A stretch of DNA of 64,000 bases from Rhodanobacter sp. DHB23 (GCF_014842975.1 NZ_JACYXK010000029.1:124001-188000), one strand, 5' to 3'. Numbered from the stretch's first letter, positions 7,849 through 17,280 are shown. Translations and numbers: made by a program. The notes: generated from the letters alone by a model not told the origin.

Positions 7849-9000
7849 ATGAAATCCCTGGTCAGCCACGAAGGGCTGCACTGCGCCAACTGCGGCACGC
7901 CACTGGCGGGCGAGTACTGCCACGAGTGCGGCCAGTCCGTGCACAGCGTGCTGAAGCCGATGCACCACATGGTCGAGGAAACCGTGGAGACGGTGCTGCA
8001 CATCGACAGCCGCATCGTGCACACGCTGCCGCCGCTGTTCCTCAAGCCCGGCTTCCTCACGCTGGAATATTTCGCCGGCCGCCGCGTGCGCTACATCGCG
8101 CCGTTCCGGCTGATGTTCGTGCTGAGCCTGCTGTGCTTCTTCGCGCTGCACCTGGCCACCTCGGAAGTGATCGACCAGGGCCTCGCCAAGCACCAGCAGA
8201 AGGTGCTGAACGACCGCGGCAGCGACTTCGCGCAGGCCGACAGCGCGGACAAGGTGCGCGAACTGCTCGACGACAAGATCAATGCCCTCGACGCCGTGCA
8301 GACTTTCGGCAGCGACGCGGCCGCCGCCGCGGTGGGCAGCGCGAAACAGCAGTTGCGCGCGGCCGCCGACCAGCGACTGGCCGAACTGCATGCCCAGCCG
8401 CTCCCGGCCGCCGCCAGTTCCTCCGCGACACCGGAGTCGCCGTTCCCGCATCGGGTGGAGCATTTCCGGATTTCCTGGCTGCCCGTTTCGGCCAACGAAC
8501 GGCTGAATGCGGTCGCCCAGCACATCAACGACAACATGTACGCAGCCACCCACGGCGACGAGGCAGGCAGGGAGGCCGCCCGGGATCGCATGATCACCGG
8601 CGTCTTCGGCAAGCTGCCGGGCGCCATGCTGGTGCTGGTGCCGGTGTTCGCGCTGCTGCTCAAGCTGTTCTACGTGTTCAAGCGGCGGCTCTACATGGAG
8701 CAGCTGATCGTGGCGCTGCACAGCCAGGCCTTCCTGTTCCTGTGGCTGCTGATGCTCATCCTGCTGACCATGCTGGACGGCTGGCTGGTGCCGCACGCGG
8801 CCTGGGTCGACCACCCGCTGCGCTGGCTGCGGGCGGCCCTGCTGTGGTGGGCGCCGATCTACCTGCTGCTGATGCAAAAGCGCATCTACCGGCAGGGCTG
8901 GCCGATGACCCTGCTGAAATATTGGTGCATCGGCTGGCTCTACTTCTGGCTGCTCGGCTTCGTGCTGTTCTGTGCGCTGGGGCTGGGTCTGGCGCACTGA
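7849..9000 (+). CDS. DUF3667-type membrane protein with N-terminal zinc ribbon
   Basis: This 383-residue membrane protein has unknown function. Four cysteines (12, 15, 24, 27; CANC...CHEC) form a zinc-ribbon-like knuckle at the N-terminus. A hydrophobic helix follows near residues 85-105 (YIAPFRLMFVLSLL). After that comes a long, polar, probably extracytoplasmic loop, and four more hydrophobic segments make up the C-terminal third. This order matches the DUF3667 family. The ATG at 7849 has an AAGAGGGG ribosome site; the longer upstream in-frame start lies inside the repeat and is rejected. It appears monocistronic. Confidence 0.75.
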   Translation: MKSLVSHEGLHCANCGTPLAGEYCHECGQSVHSVLKPMHHMVEETVETVLHIDSRIVHTLPPLFLKPGFLTLEYFAGRRVRYIAPFRLMFVLSLLCFFALHLATSEVIDQGLAKHQQKVLNDRGSDFAQADSADKVRELLDDKINALDAVQTFGSDAAAAAVGSAKQQLRAAADQRLAELHAQPLPAAASSSATPESPFPHRVEHFRISWLPVSANERLNAVAQHINDNMYAATHGDEAGREAARDRMITGVFGKLPGAMLVLVPVFALLLKLFYVFKRRLYMEQLIVALHSQAFLFLWLLMLILLTMLDGWLVPHAAWVDHPLRWLRAALLWWAPIYLLLMQKRIYRQGWPMTLLKYWCIGWLYFWLLGFVLFCALGLGLAH

Positions 9001-9374
9001 TCGCAGGCCGCCCGGCCGCGGTTTTGCACAGCGTCAAGTAACTGTCAAGGCATCCGCGGCGACCCGGTCGCCTTGTGAAGACCTTCTGACACGGATTTGC
9101 AAGTCATTGATATAAAAAACGTTTTCAACATGACCAAAACATGTCCAGACCGTCGCGAAGGGCGCCGCCATGCGCTTCGGCGCCCCTCGTCCCCGCCTCA
9201 TCCACAGACTTTTCCACAGGCTTTGTGGATAAGCGGAAAAACCTGCGCCGAAGAGTGACTTGCGACTCGTTCCTCGACCCCCAGGCAGAAAGTACCCGCA
9301 AGCTCCGCACCACTGGATCCGTGTCCCGGGAATCCACCCTTCGGCAGCTTGACCCCACCGCTAAACTGCCCGCC
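9001..9374. other. Gene-free region upstream of priA with AT-rich tract and hairpin
   Basis: This 374-base region has no gene I can support. It contains an AT-rich tract (about 9105-9142; TTGATATAAAAAACG and TTTTCAACATG), unusual in this genome. Next comes a GGGCGCCG...CGGCGCCC inverted repeat (about 9161-9186), then three DnaA-box-like 9-mers at 9198-9232. The promoter of priA must lie here or just after. Confidence 0.6.
9198..9232. promoter_or_regulatory. Cluster of DnaA-box-like 9-mers
   Basis: TCATCCACA (9198-9206) and TTTTCCACA (9210-9218) each differ by one base from the DnaA box TTATCCACA. TGTGGATAA (9224-9232) is its perfect complement, giving two forward boxes facing one reverse box within 35 bases. 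The AT-rich tract at 9105-9142 lies directly upstream. DnaA could regulate priA here, or the site could titrate DnaA. No dnaA, dnaN or rpmH is in the window, so I do not call it oriC. Confidence 0.55.
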
Positions 9375-11555
9375 ATGATGCCTGCCGTCCTGCGCGTCGC
9401 CCTGCCGGTGCCCCTGCCCACCCTGTTCGACTACCTGCCGCCCGCGGCGGGCGACGACGTGCAGCCGGGCTGCCGCGTGCTGGTGCCGTTCGGCCGTGGC
9501 CAGACGGTCGGTGTGGTAGTGGCCACGGGCGTGGAAGCCGCGATCGGTGCAGGCAAGCTCAAGCGCGCGCTGCGCCTGCTGGACGACACGCCCCTGCTCG
9601 ACGCCGAACTGATGCAGACCCTGGCCTGGGCCGCCGACTACTGGCTGGCCGCACCCGGCGAGGCCTACGCCAACGCGCTGCCGCTGGCGCTGCGCGAAGC
9701 GAAGCCGCTGCCGCCGCTGGGCGAGGAATGCTGGTCGCTCACCACCACCGGGCGCAGCGCACTGGATGCCGGCAGCCGGCGCGGCGGCAGTCGCGCCCTG
9801 CTCGCCGAACTCGCCGCGGGCGCATTGAGCGCGGCCGAACTGGATGCCTGCCTGCCCGACTGGCGCGCCGCGGCGCGCCGGCTGCTCGCCGCCGGCCTCG
9901 TGGCGCGCGGCGAACGCAGCGCCGGCACGAACCCGCCCACGCGCCACGCGCCCGCGCTCAGCGGGGAACAGCAACAAGCCGTGGACGCCGTGGCGGCGAG
10001 CCTCGGCGGCTACCAGCCCTTCCTGCTCGACGGCGTCACCGGCAGCGGCAAGACCGAGGTGTACCTCGCGCTGATCGAACGCGTGCTGGCGCAGGGCCGG
10101 CAGGCGCTGCTGCTGGTGCCGGAGATCGGCCTCGCCCCGCAGACCCTGCGCCGCCTGCGCGAGCGCCTGGGCGTGCCGGTGGAAGTGATCCACTCCAACC
10201 TCGCCGACGGCGAACGCGCCCGCGCCTGGCTGCGCGCGCGCAGCGGCGAGGCTAGGGTGATCCTCGGCACCCGCTCGGCGGTGTTCACGCCGCTGCCGCA
10301 GGCCGGGCTGGTGATCGTGGACGAGGAGCACGACGGCGCCTACAAGCAGCAGGAAGGTTTCCGCTACCACGCGCGCGACCTCGCGGTGGTGCGCGCGCGC
10401 GCGCTGGGCGTGCCGGTGCTGCTGGGTTCGGGCACGCCGTCGCTGGAATCGCTGGCCAACGTGGAGGCGGGCCGCTACCGCGCGCTGCACCTGCGCGCGC
10501 GCCCCGCCGCGGCGCGGCCGCCCACGGTGCAGATCGTCGACATGCGCGCGCAGCGACTGGAACACGGCCTCTCGCCCACCCTGCTCGCCGCGGTGGCCGA
10601 CACCGTGGCGCGCGGCGAACAGGTGCTGGTGTTCAAGAACCGCCGCGGCTACGCGCCGGTGCTGTACTGCCACGCCTGCGGCTGGCACGCCGACTGCCCG
10701 CGCTGCGAGCGCCCGATGACCCTGCACGCCGGGCGGCGCGCGCTGGTCTGCCACCACTGCGACCACCACGCGCGCATCCCCGCCGCCTGCCCGAGCTGCA
10801 ACGCCACCGAACTGAAGCCGCAGGGCCAGGGCACCGAGCGGCTGGAAGAGGCGCTGGCCGCGCGCTTCCCCGACGTGCCCGTGCTGCGCATCGACCGTGA
10901 GACAACGCGGCGCCGCGACGCCTTCGAGCAACTGCTGGGCGACCTGCGCGACGAGGCGAAGCCCGCGATCCTGGTCGGCACGCAGATGCTGGCCAAGGGC
11001 CACGACCTGCCCAACCTCACCCTGGTCGCCATCGTCGGCGTGGACGAGGGTCTGCTCAGCGTGGACTTCCGCTCCGGCGAACGGCTGGCGCAGCAACTGG
11101 TGCAGGTCGCCGGACGCGCCGGACGCGCCGCCAAGCCCGGCCGCGTGCTGCTGCAGACGCATCACCCGGATCACCCCTTGCTGCGCCAGTTGCTGGCGCA
11201 GGGCTATGCCGCCGCCGCGCAAGCCCTGCTCGCCGAACGGCGGCAAGGCATGCTGCCGCCCTTCGCGCACCAGGCGCTGCTGCGCGCCGAAGCCACGCAG
11301 CGCAGCGCTGTCGATGCCTTCCTCGCCGATGCCGCTGCCGCCCTGCCCATCGACCACGGCCTGCAGGTCGCCGGCCCGATGCCCGCGCCGATGCCGCTGC
11401 GTGCTGGTCGCCAGCGCGGGCAGCTGCTGCTGGAAGCCGCCAGCCGCCGAGACCTCCACGCCGCATTGCGCCCATGGGCCATACGACTCGCGCAGCTGCC
11501 CTGCGCACGCAAAGTGCGCTGGTCGCTGGACGTGGATCCGATCGACCTCTACTGA
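9375..11555 (+). CDS. priA: Primosomal protein N' (replication restart helicase PriA)
   Basis: This 726-residue 3'-to-5' DNA helicase reloads the replisome at collapsed forks. An N-terminal fork-binding domain precedes the helicase core. Walker A GVTGSGKT is at 220-227 and the DEEHD box is at 316-320. Eight zinc cysteines are in the right pattern (432, 435, 441, 444, 459, 462, 472, 475). The length matches the usual 730 or so. The ATG-ATG pair at 9375/9378 fits the conserved N-terminus; the longer open frame upstream runs through the DnaA-box region and is not coding. Confidence 0.95.
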   Translation: MMPAVLRVALPVPLPTLFDYLPPAAGDDVQPGCRVLVPFGRGQTVGVVVATGVEAAIGAGKLKRALRLLDDTPLLDAELMQTLAWAADYWLAAPGEAYANALPLALREAKPLPPLGEECWSLTTTGRSALDAGSRRGGSRALLAELAAGALSAAELDACLPDWRAAARRLLAAGLVARGERSAGTNPPTRHAPALSGEQQQAVDAVAASLGGYQPFLLDGVTGSGKTEVYLALIERVLAQGRQALLLVPEIGLAPQTLRRLRERLGVPVEVIHSNLADGERARAWLRARSGEARVILGTRSAVFTPLPQAGLVIVDEEHDGAYKQQEGFRYHARDLAVVRARALGVPVLLGSGTPSLESLANVEAGRYRALHLRARPAAARPPTVQIVDMRAQRLEHGLSPTLLAAVADTVARGEQVLVFKNRRGYAPVLYCHACGWHADCPRCERPMTLHAGRRALVCHHCDHHARIPAACPSCNATELKPQGQGTERLEEALAARFPDVPVLRIDRETTRRRDAFEQLLGDLRDEAKPAILVGTQMLAKGHDLPNLTLVAIVGVDEGLLSVDFRSGERLAQQLVQVAGRAGRAAKPGRVLLQTHHPDHPLLRQLLAQGYAAAAQALLAERRQGMLPPFAHQALLRAEATQRSAVDAFLADAAAALPIDHGLQVAGPMPAPMPLRAGRQRGQLLLEAASRRDLHAALRPWAIRLAQLPCARKVRWSLDVDPIDLY

Positions 11556-11622
11556 TCGTGCAGTTTCACCCCGTCTAATTTCGTGCCGCACTAGCATCGG
11601 TCGGACGACGATGGGAGGCCGC

Positions 11623-12570
11623 ATGCAACTGCCCGCAGCACTGGTCAACTTTTTCGGCCTTGGCGGCATCGAGACGCTGAGGTCCACGCATCACCTGACG
11701 CTAGCTTCGTTCGAGAGCATCCAGGGCATCGAGGCGGTGGTCTCGCCGATCTTCCCCGCGATCCTGCTGTGCGAGATCGCCTTCCTGGTCTGGGCCTGGC
11801 ATCGCTCGCCGGGCAGGCTCTACGGGGCCTACAAGATCCCCGTGCTGATGTACGTGTTCAACTGGATCATCGGCCTGCTGGTCAACGTCGACGTGTTCCT
11901 GTGGACGCAGCGGCACTTCGCCGCGCTCGCGCCATTCACCGCGACGCTGCGCATCGGCTGGTTCTTCTATGCCTACGTGGTGTGGGAGCTGAGCCACTTC
12001 GTCTACCACTGGACCTGCCACAAGGTGCGGCTGCTGTGGGTGCTGCACTCGCCGCACCACGCCCCCACCCACATGAACCTCGGCGTGATCTTCGCCGCGT
12101 TCTTCCTGCAGGGCACCTACGCGAACTTCGTGCGCACGGCGATCTGCTCGATCCTCGGCGTGCCGATGGAACTGCTGATCCTGTGCATGGTGATCGATTC
12201 CTGCTGGGGCTCGCTGATCCATTGCAGCGAGGAACTCTGGCCGTCCGGCAAATCCGGCAGCTTCCTCGACACCCTGCTGCTGATGCCTTCGGACCATCGC
12301 GTCCACCACTCCAGCAACCCGGAATACATCGACACGAACTACTGCAACACCTTGCCGATCTGGGACAAGCTGTTTGGCACGCTGCGCCGCGAGATTCCCG
12401 ACATCAGGCCCCGATACGGCCTGAGTCGCCCACAGAAGCCCAACGATTTCACCGATACCTACTTCGGCGAAATCGGCCTGCTCTGGCACGACATCCGGAA
12501 TGCGGACTCCTGGAAGAAGCGCGCGCTGCTGATCGTGATGCCGCCCGGCTGGGGCTCGCCGGGCCATTGA
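11623..12570 (+). CDS. Sterol desaturase / fatty acid hydroxylase family protein
   Basis: This 315-residue integral membrane di-iron enzyme probably hydroxylates or desaturates a lipid or isoprenoid. The iron-binding histidine motifs are present in order: H125-x3-H129, H142-SP-HH (145-146) and H225-xx-HH (228-229). At least four hydrophobic helices flank them. ATG 11623 is preferred over ATG 11611 because GGAGG at 11614-11618 is then correctly placed as the ribosome site. The substrate is unknown. It sits alone between priA and the toxin-antitoxin pair. Confidence 0.85.
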   Translation: MQLPAALVNFFGLGGIETLRSTHHLTLASFESIQGIEAVVSPIFPAILLCEIAFLVWAWHRSPGRLYGAYKIPVLMYVFNWIIGLLVNVDVFLWTQRHFAALAPFTATLRIGWFFYAYVVWELSHFVYHWTCHKVRLLWVLHSPHHAPTHMNLGVIFAAFFLQGTYANFVRTAICSILGVPMELLILCMVIDSCWGSLIHCSEELWPSGKSGSFLDTLLLMPSDHRVHHSSNPEYIDTNYCNTLPIWDKLFGTLRREIPDIRPRYGLSRPQKPNDFTDTYFGEIGLLWHDIRNADSWKKRALLIVMPPGWGSPGH

Positions 12571-12608
12571 TCGGCAGCCGGCGGACGTTGATCCGCGCCC
12601 CTTCTCGA

Positions 12609-12648
12609 TTGAATGCGCAACCCTGAACACTTATAATCAACATATAAT
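12609..12648 (+). promoter_or_regulatory. Promoter of the vapBC-type operon
   Basis: TTGAAT (12609-12614) and TATAAT (12632-12637) are separated by 17 bases, a near-consensus sigma-70 promoter. A second TATAAT is at 12643-12648. The AT-rich block stands out from the surrounding GC-rich DNA and is the natural place for antitoxin binding. Confidence 0.65.
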
Positions 12649-12671
12649 CTGGAAACCTCCTGGAGGCCACC

Positions 12672-12896
12672 ATGTCCCAAATCACCCTGTATCTGGACGA
12701 CGCCACGCAGGCGCTGGTGGACGAGGCCGCACAGGCCAGCGGCCTGTCCAAGAGCCGCTGGGTGGCCGAAGCCATCCGCAAATACGCGGCCCACGAATGG
12801 CCGGAAGACTGCCTGGCACTGGCCGGACGCTTCGCCGATTTCCCGCTGCGCGAGGATGCGCCCAGCGTGGCCGACATGCCGCGCTTGGGCTTCTGA
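12672..12896 (+). CDS. Ribbon-helix-helix antitoxin (VapB/CopG type)
   Basis: This 74-residue antitoxin would bind and neutralise the PIN toxin encoded next and repress the shared promoter. The N-terminus SQITLYLDDATQALVDEAAQ has the strand-helix-helix pattern of CopG/RHH DNA-binding dimers, and GLSKSRWVAEAIRKY forms the second helix. The acidic/proline C-terminus is the expected toxin-binding tail. The start has a TGGAGG ribosome site 5 bases upstream. The stop is 2 bases before the toxin start. Confidence 0.85.
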   Translation: MSQITLYLDDATQALVDEAAQASGLSKSRWVAEAIRKYAAHEWPEDCLALAGRFADFPLREDAPSVADMPRLGF

Positions 12897-12898
12897 GC

Positions 12899-13306
12899 AT
12901 GCTGGTGCTGGACAGCAACACCATCAGCTACTACTTCCGTGGCGACGCTAGCGTGGTGGGGCGGCTGCAAGCCCTCCGTCCCGCAGAGATTGGCGTGCCC
13001 GCCATCGTGGAATACGAACTGCGCTATGGCCTGCTGCGCCTGCCGGCCGAGGCGGCCACGCCGCGCCTGGCCGCGCTGGCCCAACTGCTGCAACCCATGC
13101 AGATGCTGCCGTTCGACAGCGAGTGCGCGCAGCATGCGGCCCGCATCCGCGCGACACTGGAAGCCGCCGGCACGCCGATCGGTCCGCACGACACCCTGAT
13201 CGCCGCCACCGCGCTGCGCCACCAGGCCACGCTGGTGACGCGCAACGAACGCGAGTTTTCGCGCGTGCCGGGATTGCATTGGGTGAATTGGCACGAGGCT
13301 GGATAA
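12899..13306 (+). CDS. PIN-domain ribonuclease toxin (VapC type)
   Basis: This 135-residue PIN-domain toxin would be an endoribonuclease needing Mg2+; VapC family members cut tRNA or rRNA. The acidic active-site residues are Asp5 (LDSNTIS), Glu38/Glu40 (VEYELRYG) and Asp98 (IGPHDTLIAATA), followed by TRNEREFSRV at 114-123. The length is typical. The ATG at 12899 follows the antitoxin stop by 2 bases, so translation is probably coupled. The module looks complete. Confidence 0.87.
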   Translation: MLVLDSNTISYYFRGDASVVGRLQALRPAEIGVPAIVEYELRYGLLRLPAEAATPRLAALAQLLQPMQMLPFDSECAQHAARIRATLEAAGTPIGPHDTLIAATALRHQATLVTRNEREFSRVPGLHWVNWHEAG

Positions 13307-13343
13307 GAGCGGGTTTCGAAGCACCGGATTAAGGAGTCACTCC

Positions 13344-14609
13344 ATGCCCGATGCACTGCCCCACATCGTGATACTCGGCGGCGGCTTCGGCGGGCTCACC
13401 GCCACGCAGGCCCTGGCCCGCACACCGGCGCGCATCACCCTGGTGGACCGGCACAACCACCACCTGTTCCAGCCGCTGCTGTACCAGGTTGCCACCGCCG
13501 GCCTGTCGGCGCCTTCGATCGCCGCGCCGCTGCGGCAGATCCTGCGCCACCAGCGCAACGTCACCGTGCTGATGAACGAGGTCACCGGCATCGATCTCGC
13601 GCAACGCCACGTGCAGCTCACGCGCGAGCGACTGGATTACGACTGGCTGGTCGTCGCCACCGGCGCCGCGCACGCCTACTTCGGCCACGACGACTGGGCC
13701 GCCGATGCGCCGGGGCTGAAATCGCTGGACGACGCGCTGGCGATCCGCCGCCGCGTGCTCACCGCGTTCGAGCGCGCCGAAGAGGAAGACGATCCCGCCC
13801 GCCGCCAGGCCTGGCTCAACTTCGTGGTGGTGGGCGGTGGCGCCACCGGCGTCGAACTGGCCGGCACGCTGGCCGAGATCGCGCGGCACACGCTGGCCGG
13901 CGAGTTCCGCCGCGCACAACCGGGCGCGGCGAACATCCTGCTGGTGGAAGCCGGCCCGCGCGTGCTGGCTGCGTTCGACCCCGCGCTGTCGGCGAAGGCG
14001 CAGCGACAACTCGAACGGCTGGGCGTGCAGGTACGCCTGGGCCAGGCGGTGACTGCCGTGGACGGCACGGGCGTGGCACTGGGCGGCGAACGCATCGCCA
14101 CGCGCACCGTGCTGTGGGCCGCAGGCGTGGCCGCCTCGTCGCTGGGCCGCTGCCTCGACACACCACTGGATCGCGCGGGCCGCGTGCTGGTGCAACCCGA
14201 CCTCAGCCTGCCCGGCCATCCCGAGGTGCTGGTGATCGGCGACCTCGCCAGCGTGCAGCAGGATGGCCACGCGGTGCCCGGCGTGGCGCCCGCCGCCAAG
14301 CAGATGGGCGAACACGCGGGCAAGCTGATCGCCGCGCGCCTGCACGACGACGCGCAGGCCATGCCGTTCCGCTACCGCGATACCGGCGCGCTGGCCACCA
14401 TCGGCCGCATGGCGGCCGTCGCCCAGTTCGGCAAGCTGCGCCTGTCCGGCGTGCTCGCCTGGTGGGTGTGGCTGGGCGCGCACATCTGGTTCCTGATCGG
14501 CTTCCGCAACCGCCTCGTGGTGATGCTGGACTGGGCGATGGCGTACTGGACCCAGGCTCGGCACGCGCGGATCATCACCGGACAGGACAAGCGCACGGAT
14601 CGAGGCTGA
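13344..14609 (+). CDS. ndh: Type II NADH:quinone oxidoreductase
   Basis: This 421-residue non-proton-pumping NADH dehydrogenase passes electrons from NADH through FAD to quinone at the inner membrane. The FAD motif GGGFGGL is at 12-18 and the NADH motif GGGATG at 164-169. The quinone-side signature HLFQPLLYQVA is at 40-50. A hydrophobic tryptophan-rich C-terminus (WWVWLGAHIWFLIGF) anchors it. AAGGAG is 7 bases before the ATG. It is monocistronic and ends 33 bases before the convergent efflux operon. Confidence 0.92.
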   Translation: MPDALPHIVILGGGFGGLTATQALARTPARITLVDRHNHHLFQPLLYQVATAGLSAPSIAAPLRQILRHQRNVTVLMNEVTGIDLAQRHVQLTRERLDYDWLVVATGAAHAYFGHDDWAADAPGLKSLDDALAIRRRVLTAFERAEEEDDPARRQAWLNFVVVGGGATGVELAGTLAEIARHTLAGEFRRAQPGAANILLVEAGPRVLAAFDPALSAKAQRQLERLGVQVRLGQAVTAVDGTGVALGGERIATRTVLWAAGVAASSLGRCLDTPLDRAGRVLVQPDLSLPGHPEVLVIGDLASVQQDGHAVPGVAPAAKQMGEHAGKLIAARLHDDAQAMPFRYRDTGALATIGRMAAVAQFGKLRLSGVLAWWVWLGAHIWFLIGFRNRLVVMLDWAMAYWTQARHARIITGQDKRTDRG

Positions 14610-14642
14610 CGGCACTCCCCGTGCATCGAACAGCCGGGGATG

Positions 14643-16103
14643 TTATCCGCCGGCTGCCTTGTCGCCGCCCTGCGCTGGCTTCTGCGCCAACTGCTCGCGC
14701 GACCAGCCGCCACCCAGCGCGCGGATGAGCTGCACGCTGGCGCGCAACTGCTGCGTGCCGAGGGTCAGCACGCCGCTCTGCGCCTGCAGGGCCGCGGTCT
14801 GCGCCTGCACCACGTCGAGGTAACTGGCGGCGCCGACCTTGTACTGCTTCATCGCCAGGTCCAGCGAGTGTTGCGCGGCGGTGGAAGCGGCCTGCTGGTC
14901 GACCATCGCGGCGCCGAGGCGGTCGAGCAGGGCGAGGTTGTCCTCCACCTGCTGGAACGCAGCCAGCACCACGCCGCGGTATTTCGCGCCGGCTTCGTCC
15001 GTGGCGGCCCTGGCGGCGGCGACCTGCGCCTTGCGTTTGCCGCCGTCGAAGACGTCGAGCAGCAACGAGGGGCCGAGCGCCCAGACGTGGTTGGGTGCGG
15101 TGAGCAGTCCGCCGTAGGCCTTGCTGAGAAAGCCGCCCTGCGCGTCCAGCGTCAGCGAGGGGAAGTAGGCCGAGCGCGCCACGCCGATTTCGGCATTGGC
15201 TTCGGCGGTGCGGCGTTCGGCCGCGGCTATGTCGGGGCGCCGTTGCAGCAGGGTCGACGGCACGGCCAGCGGAACCTGCGGCAGCGGGATGCTCGCGGTC
15301 TGCGCCGGCAGGCTGAACTGCGAGGCGGATTCGCCCACCAGCACGGCGATTGCATCCTGCATCTGCGCGCGTTGCGCCGCGGTCTGCGCCCACTGCGATT
15401 TCACCGTGGACAGCTGCGTCTGCGCACGCGCCACGTCCAGACCAGAGACGATGCCGCCGCCGTGCAGGGTCTGCGTGAGCTGCAGCGCCTTCCGGTAGGC
15501 ATCGATGCTTTGCTGCAGCAGCTGCAGTTGCTGGTCGATGCCGCGCAGCGCGAGGTAGTCGTCGGCGAGCTGCGCCTGCAGGCTGAGCTGCACGGAAGCG
15601 AGATCGGCGGCGGCGGCCTGCGCCTCGTCCCGGCCGGCGGCGACGGTGTCGCGCACCTGGCCCCACAGGTCCACTTCGTAGCTGAGCTGCGCGCCTGCGC
15701 TGTAGGTGTCGTACTCCGCCGGCGCCGTGGGGCTGCGCATCGGCGCGGTGTCGGACTGGCGCTGGCGCACGCCGCCCGCGCTGGCGCCGATCTGCGGGAA
15801 ATAGCCGGAACGTGCTTCGCGGAACAGCGCCTGCGCCTGCTGGTAGTGCGCCAGCGCGGCGGCGAGGTCGGCGTTGCTGGCGAGCAGGTGCTGTTGCAGC
15901 TGGTCGAGTTGCGGGTCGCCGTACAGCGACCACCAGTCCGCGCGCGGCAGCTGGTCGGCCGGCTGCGCCTGCACCCACGGGCCGGTGTCCTTGTATCGCG
16001 CGGCGACCGGCGTGACCGGCACCTTGTAGGCCGGCGCCAGGTTGCAGCCGGCCAGCGCCGCGGCGATCGGCAGCGCGAGCAGGAAGCGGTCAGCCCTTCG
16101 CAT
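14643..16103 (-). CDS. Efflux RND outer-membrane lipoprotein (NodT/OprM family)
   Basis: This 486-residue outer-membrane factor forms the trimeric exit channel of the tripartite pump. The signal peptide ends in a lipobox with lipidated Cys20 (ALAGC). Two OEP repeats follow, with the family's long coiled-coil stretches. It is the last gene of the leftward efflux operon; its ATG overlaps the end of the adaptor gene by 14 bases. Substrate specificity cannot be inferred. Confidence 0.92.
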   Translation of the reverse strand: MRRADRFLLALPIAAALAGCNLAPAYKVPVTPVAARYKDTGPWVQAQPADQLPRADWWSLYGDPQLDQLQQHLLASNADLAAALAHYQQAQALFREARSGYFPQIGASAGGVRQRQSDTAPMRSPTAPAEYDTYSAGAQLSYEVDLWGQVRDTVAAGRDEAQAAAADLASVQLSLQAQLADDYLALRGIDQQLQLLQQSIDAYRKALQLTQTLHGGGIVSGLDVARAQTQLSTVKSQWAQTAAQRAQMQDAIAVLVGESASQFSLPAQTASIPLPQVPLAVPSTLLQRRPDIAAAERRTAEANAEIGVARSAYFPSLTLDAQGGFLSKAYGGLLTAPNHVWALGPSLLLDVFDGGKRKAQVAAARAATDEAGAKYRGVVLAAFQQVEDNLALLDRLGAAMVDQQAASTAAQHSLDLAMKQYKVGAASYLDVVQAQTAALQAQSGVLTLGTQQLRASVQLIRALGGGWSREQLAQKPAQGGDKAAGG

Positions 16104-17280
16104 GGGAATCGCCTGCCTGCTGCTGTTCGGCCACGCGCACGTGGTCGCCCGTGCCGATGCCGTCCGGCGGGCTGTCGATCACCTTGTCGCCGGCATCGAG
16201 GCCGGAGCCGATCACGGCGTGCTTGCCGTCGTCGCGCAGCACCGTCACCGGCTTGAACGTGACGCTGCCGTCGCTGCCCAGCGTGGCCACCTGCATGCCC
16301 TTGCCGTTGAACACCAGCGCGCTGGACGGCACGCTGAGGTCGTTGTGCGCCGCGCCGAGGTCCAGCTCCACGCTGGCGAAGCCGCCGGGCATCAGCGCGC
16401 CCTTGCCGTTGTCCACCAGCAGCTGCATCAGCGTGGTGCCGCTGGAAGCGTTGACCGAGCCCGCCGAGTCGAGCACGGTGGCCGTATAGGTCTGGCCCGG
16501 ATGCTCCGGCACGCGCAGCACCGCGTGCGTGCCCTTCGGCACCTGCGGCACGTAGTTCTGCGGCACATTGACGTACAGGCGCAGCTTGCTGGTGTCGGAC
16601 ACCACGAACAGCTCCGGACCGGCGCCGCTGCCGACGTTGATCAGCGCGCCCACGTCGGTGTCGCGCGCGGTGACCGTGCCGTCGAACGGCGCGACCAGCC
16701 TGGCGAAGCCCTTCTCGACTTCGAGCTGGTCCACCTGTGCCTGTGCCGCCTTCACCTGCGCCTCGGCCGCGTTCAGCGCGCTGGTGCGCTGGTCGATGTC
16801 CTGCTGCGCGACCGCGTCGGTGCCGGCCATCGCCTGCCAGCGCTTCGCGCTGATCTGCGCCAGCTTGGCGTTGGCCTGCGCCACGCCGAGGCTGGCCTGC
16901 GCCTGCGCGAGCTGCTGGTCGACGTCGGGCGTTTCGATGGTGCCGAGCAGGTCGCCCTTCTTCACGTGCGCGCCGATGTCGGTGTTCCAGCTCTTCAGGT
17001 AGCCGGAGACGCGCGCGTAGATCGGCGCGCTGACAAAGGCCTGCAGACGGCCCGGCAGTTGCAGGCTGGACTGGCCCGCGGCCAGTTCCGGCTGCACCAG
17101 CGTGACCACCGGCAGCGCCTGCTGCTGTGTCCAGTCGTGCATCTGTTCCGTGCCGTGGACGCGGCTGACCAGACCATAGACGACGACGACCGCGGCCACC
17201 ACGGCGGCGGCGATGCCAGCCGTGCGCAAGCCGCGCGGTGCGGCGGCTTGCGGCTGGGTGTGCGGATCAAGCTGGGACAT
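16090..17280 (-). CDS. Efflux RND periplasmic adaptor (membrane fusion protein)
   Basis: This 396-residue adaptor links the RND pump to the outer-membrane channel. One membrane helix near residues 20-40 anchors it. A lipoyl-type half-motif (APIYARVSGYLKSW), an alpha-helical hairpin rich in Gln/Ala, the second lipoyl half (LVAPFDGTVTARDTDVGAL) and a beta-barrel follow. It overlaps the pump gene by 14 bases upstream and the outer-membrane gene by 14 bases downstream, so all three subunits are translationally linked. It differs from AcrA types in using a membrane anchor rather than a lipobox. Confidence 0.92.
   Translation of the reverse strand: MSQLDPHTQPQAAAPRGLRTAGIAAAVVAAVVVVYGLVSRVHGTEQMHDWTQQQALPVVTLVQPELAAGQSSLQLPGRLQAFVSAPIYARVSGYLKSWNTDIGAHVKKGDLLGTIETPDVDQQLAQAQASLGVAQANAKLAQISAKRWQAMAGTDAVAQQDIDQRTSALNAAEAQVKAAQAQVDQLEVEKGFARLVAPFDGTVTARDTDVGALINVGSGAGPELFVVSDTSKLRLYVNVPQNYVPQVPKGTHAVLRVPEHPGQTYTATVLDSAGSVNASSGTTLMQLLVDNGKGALMPGGFASVELDLGAAHNDLSVPSSALVFNGKGMQVATLGSDGSVTFKPVTVLRDDGKHAVIGSGLDAGDKVIDSPPDGIGTGDHVRVAEQQQAGDSHAKG

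Noticed and set aside
9105-9232. Chromosomal replication origin
   Set aside because: DnaA boxes and AT-rich DNA are present, but no dnaA, dnaN or rpmH is nearby and only three boxes are seen. It is kept as a DnaA regulatory or titration site.
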